DNA of 12,362 nucleotides, taken from Oxalobacteraceae bacterium UBA5157 (GTDB taxonomy: Bacteria > Pseudomonadota > Gammaproteobacteria > Burkholderiales > Burkholderiaceae_D). The DNA is taken from positions 1 to 12,362 of the forward strand of contig DHXL01000328.1 in the NCBI GenBank assembly GCA_002415335.1. The letters run 5' to 3'. A program made the position numbers and the translations under genes. Under the pieces are notes generated by a model. That model worked only from the letters and a program-made list of their open reading frames with translations, searched no databases and was not told the DNA's origin. Below are positions 1 through 5,474 of the stretch, piece by piece. Every line of letters begins with the position of its first letter. Within the stretch, counting starts at the first letter, position 1.

Positions 1-1382
1 TTATAGGGCAGCGCTTCGATCGCCTGTTTTGCCTCGGACCAGGTGGTATAGCCGGTTGCCATTTCGTGTACCGGGTGGACGCTCTTGGCGCCTGCGGCAA
101 ACTGGATTTCGGCCATCGATAACAGCGCCCGCTTGACGCCATTCCATACAAAATCGGTCATCTGATAATCGAGCACCGGCGAGCCGTCATCACGCAAGTG
201 AACTGCGCCGCCAACGGAATTTTCGTGGAAGCCGTCGCGCAACAATGCAAGCAGCGCGTGAGTATGCGCGAATTGCCTCATCATGGCAGCATGCTGTTCG
301 CCGAATCCGTGCATCGTGGTCGAGAACAGTAGCGGATGCAGCGGCGGTGCCTCCAGCTTGTAACCGATCGGGCCGTCGATCGCTTGCGTTTCCATGAAGT
401 GGTCGGAATAAATGGTTTGCGGCGCACCGGCAAAGCCTTCCACTTTTTGCTCAAACAAGCCGGACGAAATGACAGTCGGATGCAGGAACGTGCGCTTGCC
501 GAGCAAGCCGTTCGGATCGGGTGCGTTGGAGCGCATCAGCAGGGCCGGCGAATTGATCGCGCCACCCGCGACGACGTAGTGCTTCGCGCGTACCGTGACA
601 GTCTTGCCGGATGGCATGAGCCCGCTGGTGTCCAATGCGACACAGTTCAGGGCAGCGACGGTATCGCCCTTGAATACCAGTTTTTCCGCGCGCGTTCGCG
701 TCAGCAAGGTTGCGCCATGGGACAGTGCGGAGGGAATGGTGGTGACCAGCATCGATTGCTTGGCGTTGGTTGGGCAACCCATGCCGCAATAGCCGAGGTT
801 CCAGCAACCCTTGACGTTGCGCAAGATGGTGGCAACGGGAATCCCCAGCTTGACCGCACCACGCCTGAGCAAGTCGTTATTTTCATTCGGTGGCGCAGCC
901 CAGACGCTGACGTTGAGACGTTGCTCCATCATCGCGAACCAGGGAGCCATCGATTCACGCGAATAGCCCGTCAAGCCAAAGTTTTTTTGCCAGTACTCCA
1001 AGGTGGAAGTCGGTGTGCGGAAGCTGGAAGTCCAGTTGATCGTGGTCGAGCCGCCAACGGTGCGGCCCTGCAGAATATTGATCGATTTATCCCGGGTCTT
1101 GCGCGCGGCGGATTCCTGATACAGCGCGGGGTAAGCTTGCGCTTCTCGCATCTTGAAGTCCCTGGAAGACTTGAGCGCGCCCTCTTCGATCATTACCACG
1201 TTCAAACCGGCCAACGTCAATATCTCCGCAGTGACACCACCGCCGGCGCCCGTGCCGATAATGGCGACATCGGCGTCGATGGTGCGTTTCCCGGTCAGGC
1301 TCGATCCGTCGATCACTTTCCAGCCGGCAGCGAGGCCGGTTTCTATTGGATCCGGAATCCGACGCGTAGTACTGCTGCTCAT
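1..1382 (-). CDS. GMC-family FAD-dependent oxidoreductase, 3' end beyond the window
   Basis: I translated the minus strand from the ATG at 1382 and found 460 codons with no stop to the left edge, so the C-terminus is missing. Residues 39-49 carry the dinucleotide-binding signature (VAIIGTGAGGG), followed by a strand ending in MIEEG, which binds the FAD ADP moiety. Later segments typical of GMC alcohol/sugar dehydrogenases are GGSTTINW, a Cys-containing YCGMGCPTNAKQS stretch and VVAGGAINSPALLMRS. The catalytic C-terminal His region lies off the window; relatives run to roughly 530 residues. AAGGAA lies about 7 nt before the start. The gene begins 9 bp after the stop of the Tat-signal protein upstream, so the two are probably cotranscribed. 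The protein has no signal peptide of its own. Likely role: oxidation of an alcohol, sugar or sugar acid, with electrons passed to a partner. The substrate cannot be told from sequence. Confidence 0.9.
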   Translation of the reverse strand, partial: MSSSTTRRIPDPIETGLAAGWKVIDGSSLTGKRTIDADVAIIGTGAGGGVTAEILTLAGLNVVMIEEGALKSSRDFKMREAQAYPALYQESAARKTRDKSINILQGRTVGGSTTINWTSSFRTPTSTLEYWQKNFGLTGYSRESMAPWFAMMEQRLNVSVWAAPPNENNDLLRRGAVKLGIPVATILRNVKGCWNLGYCGMGCPTNAKQSMLVTTIPSALSHGATLLTRTRAEKLVFKGDTVAALNCVALDTSGLMPSGKTVTVRAKHYVVAGGAINSPALLMRSNAPDPNGLLGKRTFLHPTVISSGLFEQKVEGFAGAPQTIYSDHFMETQAIDGPIGYKLEAPPLHPLLFSTTMHGFGEQHAAMMRQFAHTHALLALLRDGFHENSVGGAVHLRDDGSPVLDYQMTDFVWNGVKRALLSMAEIQFAAGAKSVHPVHEMATGYTTWSEAKQAIEALPY

Positions 1383-1391
1383 GACTATTCC

Positions 1392-1910
1392 TTAACTTAA
1401 TTCTTTGATCGGGCCGGGATAGTCGATGGAGGTCCATGTCGATTCATCCGCGTACCAGGGGCCGATAATCAAGTCATGCAGCGCGAGATAGGCACTCTGC
1501 AGCATCGAGATGCGGTGGAAGCGCCAGTTCTGCAGGAAGGCCGCGATATCGTCGGGTTTGGCATTGCTCCAGTTGTCCGGTATACCGGCCAGGAAACGCC
1601 GGGTCGGCCCGAGTGTCAATAAGGCAAACAAGTCCTGGATCTCTTTTTGCGTGATGAGCGGCAGCCCCGCAATGGCGCCTTGGACCCGTACGATGGCGGC
1701 CTCGGTGTCTTGCCTGGAAACGGGCAGGGCGCCTTTCAGTACGACTGCAACGATCGCCGCCAGCGCCGATTTGGCGTCGCCGTCCAACGTGAACTTGCGC
1801 AGTGGCGATGGTGTCCTCAGTGCGCGATACAGGCCGCCCGCAAGTGCAAGCGCGACTGCGCCGGCGAGACCGACTTTCAAGAAGGAACGGCGGGATGGCG
1901 TGATGGACAT
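1392..1910 (-). CDS. Tat-signal small protein, gluconate 2-dehydrogenase subunit 3-like
   Basis: The product has 172 residues. The N-terminus carries a twin-arginine motif (SRRSFLK, residues 6-12) followed by a hydrophobic stretch to about residue 31, so it should be exported folded through the Tat system. The mature part is helical, with a WxNAKPDDIAAFLQNWRFHRISMLQSAYLALHD-type region, and resembles the small subunit 3 of membrane-bound gluconate dehydrogenases and the Tat-leader proteins next to GMC oxidoreductases. The GMC gene follows after 9 bp. In such pairs the small subunit's Tat signal is thought to carry the flavoprotein along (known for the family, inferred here). The ATG start at 1910 has only a weak purine-rich sequence upstream, but it is the only start that keeps the full Tat signal. 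Confidence 0.8.
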   Translation of the reverse strand: MSITPSRRSFLKVGLAGAVALALAGGLYRALRTPSPLRKFTLDGDAKSALAAIVAVVLKGALPVSRQDTEAAIVRVQGAIAGLPLITQKEIQDLFALLTLGPTRRFLAGIPDNWSNAKPDDIAAFLQNWRFHRISMLQSAYLALHDLIIGPWYADESTWTSIDYPGPIKELS

Positions 1911-2053
1911 GTCTCATGTGATATGTTTTTTTTGCAGTGTAACCCAAGTCTTCCGACGCTTGCGGCGACAAAATAGAGCGTTGCCACTAGCTCCGTTTCG
2001 AGCAAATTGCCCGCAATGGGTGGACTAAACACACGATAATAGGAAATCGGCAT
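1911..2053. other. Divergent intergenic region between the dehydrogenase pair and the FFLDDLY gene
   Basis: This 143-bp gap separates two divergent genes and should hold promoters for both. On the plus strand GATAAT (2035-2040) looks like a -10 box, but no -35 sits at a normal distance and it lies right against the ribosome site AGGAAA (2041-2046), so I do not call it. A run of eight T occurs at 1926-1933. No clear operator or hairpin was seen. Confidence 0.4.
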
Positions 2054-2791
2054 ATGTCTTTCAAGTGCGTTCCGGCCATGAAAAAACAAGATATCGTCGC
2101 CGCGCTCCGGCGTAACCTGCAAGCCGTGACAGTTCACCGTCAATTGGCCAGAGTCAACGCGCCCGCGCGCGCAGCGATCGCTGCAGTCAAGCGTTTCCAA
2201 TCGCAGCGAATGGCATCAACGCACGGCGATTTGCTGGCTGCCCCGGCGACCCACAAGGCGGCGCAATTCTTCTTGGACGACTTGTATGGCGAAGGAGACC
2301 TGACACAGCGCGACGCCGATATCGGACGCATCGTGCCGATGATGGAACGCCTATTGCCGGCGGCAGCACTGCAGACGGTCGCCGAGGCGATTGAACTCGA
2401 CGCTTTGTCCGAGATGATGGACGGCGCGATGGCTGCTCGTCTGGGTCAGACGTTTGGCGAGGCAGATTATTGCGTGGCATATCGTGAGGTGACTCGGCGC
2501 ACGGATCGCGAGCGGCAACTTGCACATGTGCGATCGGTTGGTACTTCCTTGTGCGAACTGGTACGGTTCCCCCTGATCGGAAGCACAATGGTCATGATGC
2601 GTGCCCCGGCCAGGCTCGCACATCTGTCGGAATTGCACAGTTTTCTCGAGCGCGGCTTTGCCGCGTTTAAAGGAATGCCGCAGCCGGAGCATTTCGTCGC
2701 CACGATACTCGCGCGCGAAACGGCAATACTCGAAAATCTATATGCCGGCCGGACTCAGCCCTTTCTACTTATCGACCAGGTAACGCTATAG
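2054..2791 (+). CDS. Conserved hypothetical protein with FFLDDLY motif
   Basis: The product is a soluble, mainly helical 245-residue protein with no signal peptide or membrane segment. Its most recognisable part is QFFLDDLYGEGDLTQRDADI (residues 71-90), followed by RIVPMMERLLP. This resembles the uncharacterised proteobacterial proteins named for an FFLEELY motif. A second conserved-looking block is near LARETAILENLYAG at the C-terminus. No catalytic pattern is visible, so I give no function. AGGAAA (2041-2046) stands 7 nt before the ATG at 2054. The alternative ATG at 2078 has no such site. The gene is divergent from the Tat/GMC pair and convergent with the RDD gene, overlapping it by 6 bp at the stops. 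Confidence 0.82.
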   Translation: MSFKCVPAMKKQDIVAALRRNLQAVTVHRQLARVNAPARAAIAAVKRFQSQRMASTHGDLLAAPATHKAAQFFLDDLYGEGDLTQRDADIGRIVPMMERLLPAAALQTVAEAIELDALSEMMDGAMAARLGQTFGEADYCVAYREVTRRTDRERQLAHVRSVGTSLCELVRFPLIGSTMVMMRAPARLAHLSELHSFLERGFAAFKGMPQPEHFVATILARETAILENLYAGRTQPFLLIDQVTL

Positions 2792-3307
2792 GCTGCCGGA
2801 TCTCTTTGGTGTCGGGTCAATCGCACTGGCAGGAAAGTTGATTAGCCGTGTCCCGGCTAATTGATCGTGCAGGAACTGGCGCTCCTTATTGAACATGATG
2901 GCGGCGGCCCACAGGATCATGCCGATCGCGATGAGGCCGAGGCTTGGCCAGTTCTTGAGCTTAAACGCGTAATCGAGCACCATGGCCGGCAAGAACCACA
3001 TCCAGGCCAGCAAATAGCGCGCGACGGCCTTGCTCAAAGGAAGTGTCGGAGAACCGGGCGCCACCAATTTGATCCGCCAGGTCTTCATCGGCAGCGTCTG
3101 CCCGCCGCTGCACCAGAAGACGACGAAATATGCACCGAGAACCACGAACAACCAAAACTGCCGCATGTGCCGCAACGCCAGTGCGTGCCAGCTCTGCGCC
3201 AGGGTCTCGAATAATAGATCGGCCACGAATAGGACGCCGAATAGCAGCAATCCTTCGTAGAGCATGCTCGCCAAGCGGCGCTTCAAGGTCGGTGCGGCGG
3301 TATTCAA
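2786..3307 (-). CDS. RDD family membrane protein
   Basis: The 173-residue product has about four hydrophobic segments (roughly 17-37, 48-66, 94-115 and 121-141) and the layout of RDD proteins: KRRLASMLYEGLLL at the N-terminus, GGQTLPMKTWRIKLV in the middle and FLHDQLAGTRLI near the end. The aspartate that usually follows the first Arg is Glu here. Family members are small inner-membrane proteins, mostly of unknown role; some affect ion tolerance. The start is a TTG at 3307. A stop lies three codons upstream, and the next ATG (residue 15) would remove the first conserved Arg. There is no good ribosome site, but the DUF3106 stop is only 6 bp away, so translational coupling is likely. It is the last gene of the sigma-factor unit. 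Confidence 0.85.
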   Translation of the reverse strand: MNTAAPTLKRRLASMLYEGLLLFGVLFVADLLFETLAQSWHALALRHMRQFWLFVVLGAYFVVFWCSGGQTLPMKTWRIKLVAPGSPTLPLSKAVARYLLAWMWFLPAMVLDYAFKLKNWPSLGLIAIGMILWAAAIMFNKERQFLHDQLAGTRLINFPASAIDPTPKRSGSL

Positions 3308-3313
3308 GGCAAG

Positions 3314-3985
3314 TTATTTGGGGCTAGGCAGTGATGATGCCGGCTGTGAGGCCGGTTGCGGTGGTGAAGGGGGTTTTGCGGCATGCGGAGTGACTGAATG
3401 CTCCAGGATCGGTTTCGGTGTGGATCTTATCGGTGGCACGGTCCTGTTCCCGCCGTGCGCGGTCGGAAGATTGGCCACGCGTTTTTTTGCCGCATGATCG
3501 GCGGCGAGTTTCTTCTTTTGCTCTTCCGGCAACTGCTGATATTGGCGCCACTGAGCGGATTTTTGCGCCGCATCCAGCCGCTTCGAGCGCGCAAAGCTTT
3601 CGCGTGCGACGCGACGCTGTTCCGGCGTGAGTTTGATCCATTCGCGCATGCGTTGCTGGATTCGCTGCTGTTCGTCCGGCTTCATCGACGCAAATTTGTT
3701 GCCGATTTCCAGCCATTTTCTCTTGCGCAGCGGATCGACTTTATCCCATTCGACGGCTAACGGCGCCAGCGCTTGTTGCTGCGCTGGCGTCAATTCCACC
3801 CATAAGGGTTTCGTGCCAGGTTTTGATGGCGGCTTGGCGACATTGGCGGTCACTGGCGGGCGGGGCGGGTTGCCGATTACAGATGCGGCCTCCGCTGCGT
3901 AAGCAGGTGAGGCCAGCGCAACCATGAATGCTGAAAAGCATATCGCCCGCAAGCTGCGAGCGGTGCCGCTGATGATGCGCGCCAC
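3314..3985 (-). CDS. DUF3106 secreted protein with repeated LTPxQ-like motifs
   Basis: I chose the GTG at 3985, giving 223 residues. It lies 1 nt after the stop of the DUF3619 gene and leaves a normal signal peptide: a basic start, a hydrophobic core (AICFSAFMVALAS) and cleavage after AYA at about residue 30. An ATG at 4015 would add 10 residues and overlap the upstream gene by 29 bp. The mature part is charged and helical, with four spaced [LM]xPxxQ units at about residues 65 (LTPAQQ), 101 (MKPDEQQ), 119 (LTPEQRR) and 152 (LPEEQKK). The C-terminal 50 residues are rich in Pro, Ser and Ala and look disordered. The motif recalls LTxxQ periplasmic proteins of the Spy/CpxP/CnrX kind, but common descent is not shown. 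Position behind a sigma factor and a one-TM protein suggests a periplasmic part in signalling. Function unknown. Confidence 0.85.
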   Translation of the reverse strand: MARIISGTARSLRAICFSAFMVALASPAYAAEAASVIGNPPRPPVTANVAKPPSKPGTKPLWVELTPAQQQALAPLAVEWDKVDPLRKRKWLEIGNKFASMKPDEQQRIQQRMREWIKLTPEQRRVARESFARSKRLDAAQKSAQWRQYQQLPEEQKKKLAADHAAKKRVANLPTAHGGNRTVPPIRSTPKPILEHSVTPHAAKPPSPPQPASQPASSLPSPK

Positions 3986-3986
3986 G

Positions 3987-4391
3987 CTAGTCCGCTCGCT
4001 TGGCGAGATAGGCATTGAATCCCTGATCCAAGTATGCGGTTAACGGCAATTCGTCAGCCAAAACAGCCGCATCGATGTCTGCGGTTTCGCTAATCCGTTG
4101 TTGTCGTTCTGATTGGTAAATGCCGACCAAGCCAAACACAAGTACAATCATCGGGATCGCGACCGCTACGCGGCGCATCCACGGAGACTGGCCGTCAAGC
4201 AAACTGCCGGCATGTCCCGCAAGCATTTTTCCGATCGCCAATCTGCGGAGCGGCGAAGTGTTTTTCTTGTGAGATAGCGCCAAATGGTGCGCAGATGCCA
4301 GCCGTTCGATGGTCGATGCCGACAGCCCATCGAGATTCTCATTAAGCGCGTTGCGGACTTTGTAGCCGAAACTAAATTCTGTGAGGTTCAT
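3987..4391 (-). CDS. DUF3619 single-pass membrane protein, possible anti-sigma factor
   Basis: The start is the ATG at 4391, which overlaps the sigma-factor stop in an ATGA arrangement and is preceded by AAGGGAA about 8 nt upstream. The open frame extends 28 codons further up inside the sigma gene, but that part is not typical of the family. The 134-residue product has a helical N-terminal half with LSASTIERLASAHHLALS (residues 23-40), one membrane segment at about 74-92, and a short C-terminal tail with DELPLTAYLDQGF typical of DUF3619. This topology (cytoplasmic N-domain, one TM, short outer tail) and coupling to the sigma gene fit an anti-sigma factor. There is no zinc-binding HxxxCxxC motif, so it would not be of the ZAS type. 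Assignment to the family is fairly sure; the anti-sigma role is inference. Confidence 0.85.
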   Translation of the reverse strand: MNLTEFSFGYKVRNALNENLDGLSASTIERLASAHHLALSHKKNTSPLRRLAIGKMLAGHAGSLLDGQSPWMRRVAVAIPMIVLVFGLVGIYQSERQQRISETADIDAAVLADELPLTAYLDQGFNAYLAKRAD

Positions 4392-4957
4392 AAGTGTATT
4401 CCCTTGGCTTTTAGCGCATGGGCCAAAGCATGTGTTGCCCTGGAGCAATGTGTCTTCACGCTGCCCTCGGAGCAACCCATCGCTGCAGCCGTTTCAGCCA
4501 CGTCCATATCTTCCCAATAACGCATTAGGAACGCTTCTCGTTGACGAGCCGGAAGTTTTCGCACCTCCTCTTCTATTGCCGCGAGAACTTGTTGACGTTC
4601 GACCTTGTCTTGCCCGGATTCAGAAGCTTGCGTGCCTTCCTGAGCCTCATAGGTTTCCAGCAAGTCGAAATCGTCCTGATCTTCCGTGTTACCCCTGAGA
4701 CTGGAAAAGAGGCTGACCCAGGTATTGCGTACCTTTTCGCGGCGAAAGTAATCGTGGATCGTGTTTTGAAGTATGCGCTGAAAGAGTAAGGGCAGCTCTG
4801 CGGCCGGCTTGTCACCATATTTTTCGGCCAGCTTGATCATCGCATCCTGCACGATATCAAGCGCCGCCTCGTCCTTGCGGACGGCGTACACGGCTTGTTT
4901 GAATGCGCGACGTTCCACGTTTTCGAGGAAGCCGGATAGTTCTTTGTCGGTTGCCAT
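4388..4957 (-). CDS. RNA polymerase sigma factor, ECF (sigma-70 region 2/4) type
   Basis: The 189-residue product has region 2 at about residues 8-76 (DIVQDAMIKLAEKY, then LFQRILQNTIHDYFRREKVRN, the -10 recognition and melting part). An acidic linker spans about 88-120, and region 4 about 124-182 (LPARQREAFLMRYWEDMDVAETAAAMGCSEGSVKTHCSRA) contains the helix-turn-helix that reads the -35 element. There is no region 1.1 or 3, as in ECF sigmas. It is first in a tight unit with DUF3619, DUF3106 and RDD genes, and its TGA stop overlaps the next ATG. The ATG at 4957 has no strong ribosome site upstream, so expression may be low or the start uncertain. The name rpoE could be applied loosely, but this is not clearly the RseA-controlled RpoE. 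Target genes cannot be told from the window. Confidence 0.92.
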   Translation of the reverse strand: MATDKELSGFLENVERRAFKQAVYAVRKDEAALDIVQDAMIKLAEKYGDKPAAELPLLFQRILQNTIHDYFRREKVRNTWVSLFSSLRGNTEDQDDFDLLETYEAQEGTQASESGQDKVERQQVLAAIEEEVRKLPARQREAFLMRYWEDMDVAETAAAMGCSEGSVKTHCSRATHALAHALKAKGIHL

Positions 4958-5029
4958 GCAATGCGGCGCGTCGACTGGGACGACGCCCTTGGGATTCGAG
5001 GGTTAAGTGCCGGAGAACTGCCTGTTTTG

Positions 5030-5041
5030 TGTTCATGAACA
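5030..5041. repeat. 12-bp perfect palindrome, possible operator
   Basis: TGTTCATGAACA reads the same on both strands. It lies 73 bp upstream of the sigma gene (minus) and 433 bp upstream of ilvI. A palindrome of this size fits a dimeric regulator's half-sites, but 12 bp can also arise by chance. No second copy was found nearby. Confidence 0.35.
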
Positions 5042-5079
5042 GTGCGCATGCTAGCAAGAAAGGCCCCGCTTGTGCGGAG

Positions 5080-5105
5080 ATTATGTCGAAAATCCTCGGT
5101 TTCAA
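5080..5105 (-). promoter_or_regulatory. Possible promoter of the sigma-factor unit
   Basis: On the minus strand TTGAAA (5105-5100) and CATAAT (5085-5080) each match five of six consensus bases of the -35 and -10 boxes. The spacer is only 14 bp, shorter than the usual 16-18, which weakens the call. Transcription would start near 5073, giving a leader of about 115 nt that contains the palindrome at 5030-5041. Confidence 0.25.
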
Positions 5106-5121
5106 AAGGATTTGATCGAAT

Positions 5122-5155
5122 TTGACTTGACCAGAATGTTGCGACGCAGTACCGT
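5122..5155 (+). promoter_or_regulatory. Possible ilvIH promoter
   Basis: Two overlapping -35-like boxes, TTGACT (5122-5127) and TTGACC (5127-5132), are present. The second is 17 bp from TACCGT (5150-5155), which keeps only the first, second and last -10 bases. If used, transcription would begin near 5162, exactly at the 7-bp hairpin, and leave an untranslated leader of about 310 nt. Weak call. Confidence 0.3.
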
Positions 5156-5161
5156 GTCAGT

Positions 5162-5181
5162 CCCTTCGTCATTCCGAAGGG
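5162..5181 (+). promoter_or_regulatory. Strong hairpin in the ilvIH upstream region
   Basis: CCCTTCG (5162-5168) pairs perfectly with CGAAGGG (5175-5181) around a 6-nt loop. No T-run follows, so it is not an intrinsic terminator. It could be a 5'-end stabilising or regulatory structure of the ilvI leader, or a chance or repetitive element. Confidence 0.35.
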
Positions 5182-5474
5182 CACCCATGGTCTTTCGTGT
5201 GTGGCGCACAATGCCTCTTCGCGAACAGACGTGCTTCAAAAATTTGAAAGCTGTTTGCTCTAACCCACGCCACAAGCGTGAGAGATTTGCATTGATACTT
5301 CAGAACCTCTGGCTGAACGAGTAGCGTTTAGTGTCATGTTGAACCGCAGCTACGGATGCGCGACGAAATGATGTGACCGCACAAAGAAGGGACGCCTCAG
5401 CACTGCAGTACCGCGCGATTTCGCCAGGAATGAGCATCCGATCAATTTCCCATGGACCTTGAAAGGAACTTAGC

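Larger units (their letters stand above)
4958..5474. other. 517-bp non-coding region between the sigma unit and ilvI
   Basis: No convincing gene was found on either strand. The longest open frame (5070-5324, plus, TTG start) has no ribosome site and no family resemblance. The region should hold the promoter of the sigma unit (leftward) and of ilvIH (rightward). Visible items are a 12-bp perfect palindrome (5030-5041), a promoter-like sequence (5122-5155), a 7-bp hairpin (5162-5181), a 5-bp hairpin (5266-5280) and a near-palindrome TTCAAA-AA-TTTGAA (5235-5248). I found no short leader peptide rich in Ile, Leu or Val codons followed by a terminator, so classic ilv attenuation is not supported. 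Confidence 0.75.

Noticed and set aside
336..1400. 354-codon plus-strand open frame opposite the GMC gene
   Set aside because: Its translation has no family features and is a shadow of the well-supported GMC oxidoreductase on the minus strand.
4392..4475. Longer start for the DUF3619 protein, 28 codons further upstream
   Set aside because: The extra part lies inside the sigma gene, is Cys/Gly-rich and unlike the family. The ATGA overlap with a good ribosome site marks the start at 4391.
5070..5324. 84-codon open frame in the region upstream of ilvI
   Set aside because: It starts at TTG without a ribosome site, has an unremarkable composition and no recognisable domain. It is not rich in Ile, Leu or Val codons, so it is not an obvious attenuator peptide.
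5430..5462. Ten-codon frame (MSIRSISHGP) just before ilvI as a leader peptide
   Set aside because: It is very short, its only purine-rich site is too close to the ATG, and no alternative hairpins or terminator accompany it.
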